From: Planktothrix sp. FACHB-1365
GTDB lineage: Bacteria; Cyanobacteriota; Cyanobacteriia; Cyanobacteriales; Microcoleaceae
Direction of reading: 5' to 3'
NCBI RefSeq assembly: GCF_014697575.1
Contig: NZ_JACJSC010000005.1
Span: 186,001 to 250,000, forward strand
DNA: 64,000 bases
How positions within the stretch are numbered: position 1 is the stretch's first letter; each line of letters opens with the position of its first letter. The notes below the pieces were generated by a model that saw nothing but the letters and a program-made list of their open reading frames with translations, was not told where the DNA came from and ran no database searches. Positions 8,547-17,908 of the stretch are shown here, in pieces. The position numbers and the translations under genes were made by a program.

Positions 8547-8609
8547 TCCTCAATCTCACCAGCGTGAACGATCTAACACCAAAGCAATAGCTTTTTGAGT
8601 TGGACTAGG

Positions 8610-8634
8610 TTTCTATCTTAGATCACTAAGATAG
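8610..8634. repeat. Hairpin CTATCTTAG/CTAAGATAG
   Basis: A perfect 9-bp inverted repeat with a 4-base loop (ATCA) lies between the structured RNA region and era. No T run follows it. It may be part of the RNA's 3' flank or a processing or operator site in the era leader. Confidence 0.45.
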
Positions 8635-8790
8635 AGTTACTTGGCAACTCTATCAAATTTTACTCTCTATATCAAGGGAGATGGGGGACAAGCAGGCCAC
8701 CTGTGAACCGGGTGTTAGGGCATAGGGGGTGGAGAATCAAGTACAATAAATAGAACAAAGGATTACCACATCAACGGGAACACAATATTC

Positions 8791-9723
8791 ATGGATGGGT
8801 TTGAAGGTGTAACGATTCCCTTACCGCCGGAGGGATATAAATCGGGATTTATCGGGATTATTGGTCGTCCGAATGTCGGGAAATCAACCTTAATGAATCA
8901 GATGGTGGGTCAAAAAATCGCCATCACGTCCCCCATTGCTCAAACGACACGCAACCGTTTGCGGGGAATTCTCACCACTCCCGACGCTCAAATTATTTTT
9001 GTTGATACCCCTGGAATTCATAAACCCCATCATCAATTGGGTAAGGTTTTAGTTCAAAATGCTAAATTAGCAATTCAGTCTGTTGATGTTTTATTATTTG
9101 TTGTTGATAGTTCGGTGGATGCGGGTGGAGGCGATCGCTATATTGTAGAATTACTTGAACACGTCCAGGTTCCGATCATTCTAGGACTGAATAAACAAGA
9201 TCAACAACCTTCTGATTATGAATATCTTGATCAAACCTATCAACAACTCGCCCAACCGTATCAATGGCCGATTGCTAAATTTTCGGCTTTAACCGGGGAA
9301 GGTGTTGATAATTTACAACGGTTATTAATTGATCGTTTAGAACCTGGCCCCTATTATTATCCCCCGGATTTAGTGACGGATCAACCTGAACGTTTCATTA
9401 TTGGGGAATTGATTCGAGAACAAATTTTATACAATACCCGTGAAGAAGTTCCCCATTCTGTTGCGATTTCCGTTGACCGTGTGGAGGAAGATCCTAAAAT
9501 TACTCGAATTTTAGCTACTATTCATGTTGAGCGACCTTCCCAAAAAGGAATTTTAATTGGTCATCAGGGAAGTATGCTTAAAACCATTGGAAGTGATGCG
9601 CGTCAACAAATTCAAAAGTTAATTGACGGAAAAGTCTATTTAGAATTGTTTGTGAAAGTTCAACCGAAATGGCGACAGTCCCGCAGTCAGTTAGCGGATT
9701 TAGGTTATCAAGTTGAACAATAA
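8791..9723 (+). CDS. era: GTPase Era
   Basis: Era is an essential GTPase that binds the 3' end of 16S rRNA and helps 30S subunit maturation. The G domain shows G1 GRPNVGKS (residues 25-32), the switch region SPIAQTTRNR, G3 DTPGIHKPHH and G4 LNKQD. The C-terminal KH domain includes HSVAISVDRVEED, TIHVERPSQKGILIGHQGSMLKTIG and a family-typical LFVKVQPKWR tail. Length (310 aa) is normal. The start at 8791 leaves a 17-residue pre-domain, which is common in cyanobacteria. It is transcribed alone, with the structured RNA region upstream. Confidence 0.97.
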   Translation: MDGFEGVTIPLPPEGYKSGFIGIIGRPNVGKSTLMNQMVGQKIAITSPIAQTTRNRLRGILTTPDAQIIFVDTPGIHKPHHQLGKVLVQNAKLAIQSVDVLLFVVDSSVDAGGGDRYIVELLEHVQVPIILGLNKQDQQPSDYEYLDQTYQQLAQPYQWPIAKFSALTGEGVDNLQRLLIDRLEPGPYYYPPDLVTDQPERFIIGELIREQILYNTREEVPHSVAISVDRVEEDPKITRILATIHVERPSQKGILIGHQGSMLKTIGSDARQQIQKLIDGKVYLELFVKVQPKWRQSRSQLADLGYQVEQ

Positions 9724-10045
9724 TTTAATGGGTCTGAAGAAAGTTGATTCGTATTTATACTTAAAATTTGAGCAATCTCAATGTATCTCAGGAGTGCAGC
9801 AGAAATTGACTCCGTATTTATACTGAGGAAAAACTGAGGATTTTCCGCGTTTTCTGGGTCATCGGGAAAGGATAGAAGTGGGGACATGAGGCTGTCTTCA
9901 GGCTTGAGCGTGTCATTGATTTAGAGAACTTATCAAATCTAAAAGTAATTCAAACCATTGCAGGGTAGGCGTTTCCCATGTTTGGGGTTCATAATAAGCA
10001 AATACAAGCAACACAAAAACTATCGTTTCTGGAGACTTAGGAACA
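9724..10045. other. Intergenic, no gene seen
   Basis: The 320 bases between era and the micro-protein hold only an approximate direct repeat: TCGTATTTATACT near 9748 and TCCGTATTTATACT near 9811, each preceded by TTGA. Nothing else is recognised apart from the likely leader of the downstream small gene. Confidence 0.4.
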
Positions 10046-10189
10046 ATGAATACAGACTTAACCTACGGATTATTATTGGCTTTGATTAATGGCGCGATTT
10101 GTCTATTGTTACCTGCAATTGTGTCTTATCTCCAACGTCAACGCCAGAATAATGATCAGTCATCTGTCATGACTCAGCAGCAAAACTAA
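10046..10189 (+). CDS. One-helix membrane micro-protein (47 aa), weakly PsbX-like
   Basis: ATG at 10046, preceded by GGAG at 10031-10034, opens a 47-codon frame. A single hydrophobic helix (LLLALINGAICLLLPAIVSYL, given here as about residues 8-28) is followed by a polar Gln/Asn-rich tail (QRQRQNNDQ). This layout is typical of small thylakoid photosystem or cytochrome subunits. The spacing GA...LLLPA resembles the helix of PsbX-type subunits, but the match is short and could be chance. It sits between era and the CRISPR leader with no other partner. I regard it as a real small membrane protein; the PsbX link is only a suggestion. Confidence 0.5.
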   Translation: MNTDLTYGLLLALINGAICLLLPAIVSYLQRQRQNNDQSSVMTQQQN

Positions 10190-10461
10190 TGGATTTTGAC
10201 TACTCTAAAGTTGCGACAACCTATCGCTGTTCAAAACTTATATGGAAATTTCAGGGCTGAAACTGTTGTCTGTTGAGGGTTTGAACTCTATTGGTTATCT
10301 TTTGAGGTTGGCGCAACTTTTAGAAGTAATACTATATAAGGCTTTCAGCGTTTTTTGGTTTTTCCTTATTGTCAAGTCGATGGCTGAAATGGTATATTCA
10401 GATCAGGTTGGCGCGAGCGCACCTCGAAAACTATATAAATTAACGGTTTCAGGAGCCTGCG
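10190..10461 (+). promoter_or_regulatory. CRISPR array 1 leader with ~100-bp internal duplication
   Basis: This AT-rich, gene-free stretch lies upstream of the first repeat. GGTTGGCGC occurs at 10306-10314 and again exactly 100 bases later at 10406-10414. Each copy is followed 15-16 bases on by ACTATATAA (about 10331 and 10430), so the leader contains a duplicated module. A sigma70-like promoter is visible at 10369-10398 (TTGTCA, 18-base spacer, TATATT). It would start transcription about 55 bases before the first repeat. Confidence 0.6.
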
Positions 10462-12909
10462 GTTATAATAACCACTAATCCCTTTCAGGGATTGAAACCT
10501 ATCTCTAAGTCTCTAATTTCCTGTAACGCTTCCGTTATAATAACCACTAATCCCTTTCAGGGATTGAAACGAATAATCTCGAATTTTTGTGTACCCTTTC
10601 CCTTTAGTTATAATAACCACTAATCCCTTTCAGGGATTGAAACGAATATCTTCTTGATCCGCTTTGTACCATTGCGTTTTGTTATAATAACCACTAATCC
10701 CTTTCAGGGATTGAAACTAATAATTTAGGAAGTAATCTCAAGCAGGCAACAAGTTATAATAACCACTAATCCCTTTCAGGGATTGAAACTTTTGGGCGAT
10801 CGCCGAGAAAAAATGGATTGCTTTGTTATAATAACCACTAATCCCTTTCAGGGATTGAAACTAGACCGAAACTAGATCAAGCCAAGGGAACCATATCGTT
10901 ATAATAACCACTAATCCCTTTCAGGGATTGAAACTCTGTATTGGGGATGTTGATGATTTTGAGGAGTTATAATAACCACTAATCCCTTTCAGGGATTGAA
11001 ACCAATAATCGAAAGACCGAACTCTATTGGCAGGTTATAATAACCACTAATCCCTTTCAGGGATTGAAACACTAAAACTATCAATAAAATAACCTTAAAA
11101 AATTCCTCGTTATAATAACCACTAATCCCTTTCAGGGATTGAAACAGATTGGTAATGATTGATTTTGGGGACTGAGGGTTATAATAACCACTAATCCCTT
11201 TCAGGGATTGAAACAAAGTCCTAGACTTTCTTCTTGTACCAACTTCCTGTTATAATAACCACTAATCCCTTTCAGGGATTGAAACTATTTCTCTGCTATT
11301 CGAGTTGGGGGAGGGAATGTGTATCGTTATAATAACCACTAATCCCTTTCAGGGATTGAAACATAACGGGTAACTTGTGTTTTTCCCAGAAGGCGGAATC
11401 TTTAGAAGGGTTATAATAACCACTAATCCCTTTCAGGGATTGAAACGTATGACTACGAACTAGAAAACGGATTCAACCCTGAAACAGGTTATAATAACCA
11501 CTAATCCCTTTCAGGGATTGAAACAGTGACGATAAGTTAATGGACTTTGCGCTAAACGTGGTTATAATAACCACTAATCCCTTTCAGGGATTGAAACAAG
11601 AGGATATTCAAAAGGGCGTTTCACCTTCTGATCGTTATAATAACCACTAATCCCTTTCAGGGATTGAAACATAGCACTCCTGAAAGTCGTTTATGCAATT
11701 TTTGTTATAATAACCACTAATCCCTTTCAGGGATTGAAACAGAGGGGAAGGGGGAAAACAAGAGGTAGACGGCTTGAAGTTATAATAACCACTAATCCCT
11801 TTCAGGGATTGAAACTTGATATCGCAAACTCTTTCTTAGTAATACTAGAAGTTATAATAACCACTAATCCCTTTCAGGGATTGAAACTATTCCAATTTCT
11901 GATAATGGCGTAAGCCAAAAACATTGTTATAATAACCACTAATCCCTTTCAGGGATTGAAACTATCAATAATTCTTCCTGATGAGGGGATATATTTGTTA
12001 TAATAACCACTAATCCCTTTCAGGGATTGAAACTTGTCGTAGAGCAACCCCCGAATTTCAGAGGGGACGGTTATAATAACCACTAATCCCTTTCAGGGAT
12101 TGAAACGATCTTAACGCCGCATCACCAGAAGAAATCAGGGAGTTATAATAACCACTAATCCCTTTCAGGGATTGAAACAAATTGCTACTCACGAACACCC
12201 CAGAATTCCAACAGTTATAATAACCACTAATCCCTTTCAGGGATTGAAACCTCACCTCCTGACAACTGAAATCGATGCTGTTTTTCGTTATAATAACCAC
12301 TAATCCCTTTCAGGGATTGAAACCACCGGGGGAAAATTTAAGCCACTCAAAAAAGGGGTTATAATAACCACTAATCCCTTTCAGGGATTGAAACTTTTCT
12401 TTCTTAGAGATACCCTTCGTAGAGGCCGTCGAAAGTTATAATAACCACTAATCCCTTTCAGGGATTGAAACTGAAATTACAGAAACCGATGAATTTACTT
12501 ATTATTATGAAGTTATAATAACCACTAATCCCTTTCAGGGATTGAAACCGACTCACCATCTTTGTTGATTCCATCATATCCAGTTATAATAACCACTAAT
12601 CCCTTTCAGGGATTGAAACCAGTATATCTTCCAAAAATAGAATTTAAAATACCGTTATAATAACCACTAATCCCTTTCAGGGATTGAAACGGCAATCTCA
12701 GATTCAACTGAGGAGATTTGTGAGTCGTTATAATAACCACTAATCCCTTTCAGGGATTGAAACGTGGTGTTCATGTTGTGCCAGTGGTAAATGTTTGAAG
12801 TTATAATAACCACTAATCCCTTTCAGGGATTGAAACTTTGTGGTAGGCTGCGATAGTTGCGAGTCTGATTTGGTTATAATAACCACTAATCCCTTTCAGG
12901 GATTGAAAC
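10462..12909 (+). CRISPR. CRISPR array 1: 34 repeats of 37 bp, 33 spacers
   Basis: The repeat is 37 bp, starting GTTATAATAACCAC and ending CAGGGATTGAAAC, with an internal stem AATCCC-TTTCA-GGGATT. I counted 34 copies from 10462 to 12909, essentially identical. Spacers of about 33-41 bp look unique. The ATTGAAAC 3' end and the leader on the left indicate plus-strand transcription, leaving an 8-base GATTGAAAC-type 5' handle on crRNAs. No cas gene is present within the window on either side, so effector proteins must act in trans or lie elsewhere. Similar 37-bp ATTGAAAC repeats in cyanobacteria usually go with type I-D or type III modules; that link is inference. Confidence 0.98.
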
Positions 12910-12957
12910 CTAGAATAGATAAGTCCTCAGCATTATTTATTATAAGCAATTTTGTTC

Positions 12958-13314
12958 CTAGAAGGTTGATCTGCTTCCGGGTATGGCTCTCGGCCAAAAT
13001 CGAACCGCGAAAGAAACTAACGCCATTGCTTGGTTAAGTTGTTGCAGTTGTCGTTGAAGTTGCTTATAATTTTGCCTGAGTTGAGCACTTCCCTGTTGTC
13101 CATAATCAATAAAATTCGGTGCTCTTTCTAAAACAAATCGGGTGTTACGCTCCATTAAAATTAACCGTTTTTCTAAACGATTAATCATTAAAGTAAACAG
13201 CCAGATTTTTCGAGCGATATACAAACAGACTAAAGAAATTAAAATATTGATGATAATAACAGTAATCAGCATTGTGATACTTTGATCATAATCAAGGATT
13301 GTATCATCCGTCAA
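12958..13314 (-). CDS. Small membrane/coiled-coil protein, unknown
   Basis: This 118-residue protein has one strong membrane helix at about residues 15-37 (MLITVIIINILISLVCLYIA). A basic region (RLEKRLILMERN) and a Gln-rich helix (LRQNYKQLQRQLQQLNQAM, about 78-97) follow. The layout suggests a membrane-anchored coiled-coil protein; I know no function. It lies between the end of CRISPR array 1 and tRNA-Phe and is transcribed toward the array. Start at 13314 is the first Met; Met15, just before the helix, is an alternative. Confidence 0.6.
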   Translation of the reverse strand: MTDDTILDYDQSITMLITVIIINILISLVCLYIARKIWLFTLMINRLEKRLILMERNTRFVLERAPNFIDYGQQGSAQLRQNYKQLQRQLQQLNQAMALVSFAVRFWPRAIPGSRSTF

Positions 13315-13358
13315 CTACTTGTATTGGCTATCTTAAAGAGATTGAGGAACTAGAAAGG

Positions 13359-13395
13359 AAAAACCCCTCAAAATGTTAACACTTTAAGGGGTTTT
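13359..13395 (-). terminator. Intrinsic terminator of tRNA-Phe
   Basis: AAAACCCCT (13360-13368) pairs with AGGGGTTTT (13387-13395). On the minus strand the stem ends in a T run just downstream of the tRNA-Phe 3' end. Confidence 0.8.
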
Positions 13396-13401
13396 ATCGA
13401 G

Positions 13402-13474
<73 letters not shown>

Positions 13475-13578
13475 TTGTTTTTCACTTTTATTAATCTAGC
13501 AAATCTAATCGCGTTTGGCAACCCCCCTGAAGAGAAATTTTTTGATACAGTGAATGAGGCAGCAGATGGGATAGCAGC

Positions 13579-16083
13579 ATGAGGCACAAAAAACCCCCTG
13601 TAGAGCTCATTGGGGTCAGCTTAATTTGGCTTTTGGTGGCGGTAAGCGATCGCATCTGGTTTAGGATGGATCGTTCAGTGCCCGCTTGGGATCAAGCCGA
13701 TTATCTCAATAGTGCCCTAGATTATTGGCAAATGTGGCAACATCCCCAAGGGTTTTCCGGGGACTGGTGGACTCAGATGTGGATGCTGTCACCGAAAATC
13801 CCACCTTTGACCTATTTATTAACCATTCCTTTTCAAAATTTATTAGGATTAGGATCGGATCAAACCAATGCCGTTCATTTATTATTCAGTGCAATTTTAT
13901 TCGCTTCAGTTTATGGTTTAGGAACCCGTTTATTTAATCCAACTGTGGGATTTTGGGCAACGGTTTTATGCGCGATTTTCCCCGGACTTTATCACCATCG
14001 CTTACAATTTCTATTAGATTATCCGTTAACCGCAATGGTGACGTTAAGTTTTTATGGCTTAACGTTATGGTGGTTTTCTAAATTCGATCAATCTTGGCGA
14101 TTTTCTATTGGATTTGGGTTAACCTTTGGACTGGCTCTTTTAACCAAACAAACCGCCCTATTTTTCCTATTTATTCCTTTATTATGGATAACCGCTACAA
14201 TTCTTAAACATCGTCAATGGCAACGGTTTTTACAATTAGCGATCGCCTTATTATTATCAATTGTCGTTATTTTTCCTTGGACAAGAACTAATTGGTTATT
14301 AATGTTAACCTCTGGAAAACGAGCAACGGTTGATTCTGCGATCGCAGAAGGCGATCCAGCGTTAACCAGTTTAGATGCTTGGACTTATTATTTTAAATTA
14401 CTTCCGGCTCATCTTTCCTGGCCGTTATTAATTATCCCGATTATAGGACTTTTATTCTATATTATCAAACATTATTCGTTATCGGGAAATCAACAACATC
14501 ATCCCTTTTCTGATTTTGCCAAATTAGACTTAAACTGGATATCCTTAAAATGGTTATCCCTATTTTGGTTTGGGGGATATTTTATTTCTACCTTAAATAT
14601 TAATAAGGATTTTCGGTATACTTTACCCTTACTTCCGGTTTCAGCGATTATTTTAGCTTATTTTTTAACTTTATTTCCGCAACAATGGAGGCGACAAATT
14701 CGTTGGTTTACGGTTAGTTTAGGCATAATCTTAATGATTTTTAATTTATGGCCTATTGGCAGTTATCCCGTTAGACAGGTGATGAGAACTTTAAACCCTG
14801 GAAATGAACATCATGTTTATTTAGGAAATCCTTGGCCCAATGAACAAGTGATTACAGAAATGATTCAATCTCAACCTTATTTAAAAGCAAATTTAGGAGT
14901 ATTACCTTCAACGCCAGAAATTAATCAACATAATTTAAACTATTATGGAGGTTTAAAAGATTCTCAAGTGTATGCTAGACAAGTTGGAACGAATAAAAAT
15001 AATGTTTTTCAGGATGTGCGTTCAATGTCTTGGTTTGTCACTAAAACCGGACAACAAGGTTCAGTGGATCGAGTTCAAGATGCTCAACAAATGACCATGC
15101 AAACCTTAGAAACAACTCCAGAATTTAACTTAAAAAAACAATGGTTATTACCCGATAATAGTTTTTTAAATTTATATCAAAGAATCATTCCGTTTGTAAA
15201 AGTTGAACCCCTAAAACAATCTATTTCTAAGGTAAAATTAGAACAAATTTTAATTCCTAAACAAGCACCCCCAGGAGTTGCGGTTCCTGTTACTTATCAA
15301 TGGCAAGGATCGTTACAACAATTGCAGGAAGGAATCGTAATTTTAACCTGGAAATTGACTCCTGAGCAACAAGAAGGTTTATCATTTTGGATTCATGATC
15401 ATGGTATTGGTATGGGAGAATTATATGGGAATTCATCAAATCAGAGTTATCAAGTGACAGAACAGATGGCGATGCTTCCTCCGGTTAATCTTATCCCTGG
15501 AAATTATCAGTTAGAAGCTACTTATTTAAACCGCAAAACCGGTGAAACTTATCAAATAGAATCTCCTAAGATTACCTTAAATATTAATCCTAAAGTTCCT
15601 CCAATAACAGCACCAGAATTAGATTTAGTCACTCAGTTAAGAATATTATCAGTGAATTTACCTCAAGGAATAAAAGGGTTAGATCCGATTTTTGCGGAGG
15701 TAGGACGAATTAATCAATATGATCCGGTTCAAGATTATATTAATCAAGCGGAAATAGCGTTAGAATATCGATTAAAACAAGAACCATTCCGTTTAGATTT
15801 AGCGTATAATTTAGGGTTAGCAAATGTTTTACAACAGGATGCAAAAGGAGCGATCGCCGCTTTAAAACAAGTTACTCAACTAGATAGTAAAAACCCCAAT
15901 GCTCATGCTTATTTAGCATTTGTTTATCTGTATAATTTACAGCCAAAATTAGCAGAACAGGCGTTAAAACCTGCCTTAGAGTTAAAACCCAATCAACCGG
16001 AATTTAAAGCTTTATTAGGGGTTGCTCAATTGATGCAGGGTAATATTATTTCAGCTTGGCAGAATTTACAAGCTTTGAAGTAA
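13579..16083 (+). CDS. GT39/ArnT-like membrane glycosyltransferase with C-terminal TPRs
   Basis: This is a predicted lipid-linked-sugar glycosyltransferase. The N-terminal ~400 residues contain about 10 membrane helices in the pattern of PMT/GT39 enzymes. An early acidic motif after the first helix (VPAWDQADYLNSALDYW) matches the family's catalytic-loop Asp position. A ~290-residue soluble region with two beta-rich segments follows (VAVPVTYQWQGSL..., LIPGNYQLEATYLN). The C-terminus has tandem TPR units (about 735-830: LGLANVLQQDAKGAIAALKQVTQLD, AYLAFVYLYNLQPKLAEQALKPALELK). The ATG at 13579 opens just before the first helix. Substrate and acceptor cannot be read from sequence. It stands alone between tRNA-Phe and the toxin-antitoxin pair. 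Confidence 0.82.
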   Translation: MRHKKPPVELIGVSLIWLLVAVSDRIWFRMDRSVPAWDQADYLNSALDYWQMWQHPQGFSGDWWTQMWMLSPKIPPLTYLLTIPFQNLLGLGSDQTNAVHLLFSAILFASVYGLGTRLFNPTVGFWATVLCAIFPGLYHHRLQFLLDYPLTAMVTLSFYGLTLWWFSKFDQSWRFSIGFGLTFGLALLTKQTALFFLFIPLLWITATILKHRQWQRFLQLAIALLLSIVVIFPWTRTNWLLMLTSGKRATVDSAIAEGDPALTSLDAWTYYFKLLPAHLSWPLLIIPIIGLLFYIIKHYSLSGNQQHHPFSDFAKLDLNWISLKWLSLFWFGGYFISTLNINKDFRYTLPLLPVSAIILAYFLTLFPQQWRRQIRWFTVSLGIILMIFNLWPIGSYPVRQVMRTLNPGNEHHVYLGNPWPNEQVITEMIQSQPYLKANLGVLPSTPEINQHNLNYYGGLKDSQVYARQVGTNKNNVFQDVRSMSWFVTKTGQQGSVDRVQDAQQMTMQTLETTPEFNLKKQWLLPDNSFLNLYQRIIPFVKVEPLKQSISKVKLEQILIPKQAPPGVAVPVTYQWQGSLQQLQEGIVILTWKLTPEQQEGLSFWIHDHGIGMGELYGNSSNQSYQVTEQMAMLPPVNLIPGNYQLEATYLNRKTGETYQIESPKITLNINPKVPPITAPELDLVTQLRILSVNLPQGIKGLDPIFAEVGRINQYDPVQDYINQAEIALEYRLKQEPFRLDLAYNLGLANVLQQDAKGAIAALKQVTQLDSKNPNAHAYLAFVYLYNLQPKLAEQALKPALELKPNQPEFKALLGVAQLMQGNIISAWQNLQALK

Positions 16084-16111
16084 ATTAACAGTTAGAGGGA
16101 AGGTTTTGAAG

Positions 16112-16188
16112 GTTGTGTCTATAAGTGTTAACTTATAGGGGTGTACAATGATGTAGCCGCCACCTGACGGCATCCCATAAGACACAAC
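16112..16188. repeat. Inverted repeat upstream of the toxin-antitoxin genes
   Basis: GTTGTGTCT at 16112-16120 is repeated inverted as AGACACAAC at 16180-16188, and a hairpin ATAAGT-GTTA-ACTTAT lies inside at 16121-16136. It ends 34 bases before the antitoxin start. It could be an operator or an RNA structure for the TA operon, or a remnant of a small mobile element. Confidence 0.45.
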
Positions 16189-16222
16189 AGACTTTAATTA
16201 AGTTAACAAGATAGGAATAGGA

Positions 16223-16540
16223 ATGATGACATTAACAACCGTGATTCAAGTGACAGCAGATGGACAGTTAGAACTTCCACCGGAAATCCGTTCTAAGTTG
16301 CACCCAGGAGATGAGTTTGTTCTGTGGGAAGAAGAAGATATTATTATTTTAAAAAAGGTTAAAAAGCCGTTATTAAATGAGTTTATTCAACATCAAAAAA
16401 CTGTTGATTTAGAGGGATCTTTAAGTTTTTTTGAAATTGCAGATCGTCTCTCTAAACTGAATGAAATTGATCCAATTTCTGAGGAAGAAATTCAAGAGGA
16501 AATTCAAGCTTATAAGCAAGAAAAGCGAAACTTGGCTTAA
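16223..16540 (+). CDS. AbrB/MazE-type antitoxin
   Basis: This is the predicted DNA-binding antitoxin of a type II toxin-antitoxin pair. Residues 4-45 form a SpoVT-AbrB swapped-hairpin domain (VIQVTADGQLELPPEIRSKL, then GDEFVLWEEEDIIILKKV). The remaining 60 residues are acidic and helical (ISEEEIQEEIQAYKQEK), as expected for a toxin-neutralising tail. The toxin gene begins 4 bases after its stop, so the two are co-transcribed and probably autoregulated through the AbrB domain. ATG at 16226 is an equally good start. Confidence 0.88.
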   Translation: MMTLTTVIQVTADGQLELPPEIRSKLHPGDEFVLWEEEDIIILKKVKKPLLNEFIQHQKTVDLEGSLSFFEIADRLSKLNEIDPISEEEIQEEIQAYKQEKRNLA

Positions 16541-16544
16541 GTTT

Positions 16545-16970
16545 ATGCGAATTATTTTAGATACTAATACTGTAATTTCCGGGCTTTTTTGGCGAGGTAA
16601 GCCTTTCCAGGTTCTTGAATTGATGCGCTTGGGAAGAATTAAAGTTTACACTTCTGGGGCGATCTTAGAGGAATTGTTAGATGTTCTAAATCGCCCCAAA
16701 TTTTCAACAAGATTAGCCTTATTAGGATTTAGTCCCCAAGAAGTAGTTAATAGTTTGATGTCTTGGGTAGAAGTTGTAGAAATTGGAGAAGTTGAAAAAA
16801 TTGTAATTTCAGATCCAGACGATGACCAAATTATTGCCTGTGCTAAATTAGTGGATGCTGATTTTATTATTTCAGGTGATACGGATCTTCTGAATATTAG
16901 AGAAAAAATCACAATTCCTATTGTAAGTGCTGGTGAGTTTTTAGATATTTTAGCAGATTCTACCAGCTAA
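16545..16970 (+). CDS. PIN-domain toxin (putative ribonuclease)
   Basis: This is a predicted Mg-dependent ribonuclease toxin. The ATG at 16545 gives MRIILDTNTVISGLFW, the first conserved Asp motif of PIN proteins. Other conserved acids follow: EELLDVL near residue 45, DPDDDQIIACAKLVDADFIISGDTDLL near 88-115, and a final small-residue strand IPIVSAGEFLDIL. The frame is open further upstream, but that would overlap the antitoxin with a basic, unrelated sequence, so I reject the longer start. 141 aa is normal for this PIN subfamily. Its cognate antitoxin is the AbrB protein immediately upstream. Confidence 0.9.
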   Translation: MRIILDTNTVISGLFWRGKPFQVLELMRLGRIKVYTSGAILEELLDVLNRPKFSTRLALLGFSPQEVVNSLMSWVEVVEIGEVEKIVISDPDDDQIIACAKLVDADFIISGDTDLLNIREKITIPIVSAGEFLDILADSTS

Positions 16971-17001
16971 TAAAGTTTGGCGTTGTTATAATATTAGGTT
17001 A

Positions 17002-17034
17002 GGGGGTGCGTGCGCTGGGCTTACGCACCCTACA
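17002..17034. terminator. GGGTGCGT/ACGCACCC hairpin between convergent genes
   Basis: An 8-bp stem (17004-17011 with 17023-17030) separates the PIN toxin from the convergent pentapeptide gene. The TAGGGTGCGT...ACGCACCCTA form is a common cyanobacterial dispersed palindrome and may act as a bidirectional terminator. There is no long T run. Confidence 0.5.
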
Positions 17035-17040
17035 GAATTG

Positions 17041-17838
17041 TTAATCTAGGATAGCACCCCGTTGTTTGAGGTTGAGTTTTGCTTCGGGAGACAGTCCCAC
17101 AACCCCTAAAAATTTAGCATTTTCCACAATAGAATCGGTGAGATAAATACCGCTTAAATTAGAACCACTTAAATCAGCAAACGATAAATTTGCCCCTGTT
17201 AAATTCGCTCCAATTAAGTTAGCATCTTTTAAATCGGTAAAACTCAAATCCCGTTCAATTCCACCTTCAGTCACAATTTCCTGAACCAGACGCCATTTCT
17301 CACTCATTTCGGTGGTTTCATCAATTAAAGTGCCACTTAAATTCGCACCTCTGAGATCCGCACCCGTAAGGGTCGCACCCTTAAGATCTGCACCAATTAA
17401 ATTAACCCCTGTGAGGTTAGAATTTGTCAAAATAGCACGGGTGAGATTGGCATTAATTAATTTAACATTGGTGAGATTAGCTCCTGTTAAATTCGCGCCA
17501 ATCAATTTAGTATAGATTAAGTTAGCTCCACTTAAATAGGTATTCACTAAATGGCTACGATTGAGATAAGCACCGACTAATTTAGCCCCATTGAGATAAG
17601 CACGGCTGAGATCTGATCCACTTAAATCTGCACCACTTAAATTAGCATTAATTAAGTTGACTCCTGTTAAATCGGATTCACTCAAATCGGCTCCCTGTAA
17701 GTCGGCATTAATGAGATTTGCACCACTTAAATCGACGCTACTCAAATCCACACCATTGAGTTGAACCCCAATTAAGATAGCACCTCGAAAATCCCTTTCT
17801 CCGTGAGTATATTTTTCAACTAATTGTTTAATGTCCAT
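17041..17838 (-). CDS. Pentapeptide-repeat protein
   Basis: This 265-residue protein is built almost entirely of A(D/N)LXX pentapeptide repeats (about residues 28-180 and again about 203-240). They would fold as a right-handed quadrilateral beta helix. A repeat-free break of about 20 residues (LIDETTEMSEKWRLVQEIVTEGG) separates two helix blocks. There is no signal peptide or membrane helix. The C-terminal cap (LSPEAKLNLKQRGAILD) is typical of cyanobacterial members. Function is unknown; some relatives mimic DNA, but nothing here proves that. It starts at MDIKQLVEKYTHGERDF. Confidence 0.9.
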   Translation of the reverse strand: MDIKQLVEKYTHGERDFRGAILIGVQLNGVDLSSVDLSGANLINADLQGADLSESDLTGVNLINANLSGADLSGSDLSRAYLNGAKLVGAYLNRSHLVNTYLSGANLIYTKLIGANLTGANLTNVKLINANLTRAILTNSNLTGVNLIGADLKGATLTGADLRGANLSGTLIDETTEMSEKWRLVQEIVTEGGIERDLSFTDLKDANLIGANLTGANLSFADLSGSNLSGIYLTDSIVENAKFLGVVGLSPEAKLNLKQRGAILD

Positions 17839-17908
17839 TCTCTAATATTTTGTTTAATTCGTGTTAGCCTGACTAGAAACTGAAGTCGGTACTGATGCCA
17901 ACCTCTGC

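Noticed and set aside
10242-10478. 78-codon frame directly before CRISPR array 1
   Set aside because: It runs through the leader and into the first repeat, has no domain, and its sequence is better explained by the duplicated leader module.
10989-12300. Minus-strand frames inside CRISPR array 1 with repeated QSLKGISGYYN
   Set aside because: They are the translated CRISPR repeat; spacers break any common sequence.
16461-16544. Longer start for the PIN toxin
   Set aside because: Would overlap the antitoxin by 80 bases in another frame and adds a Lys/Phe-rich stretch without family resemblance.
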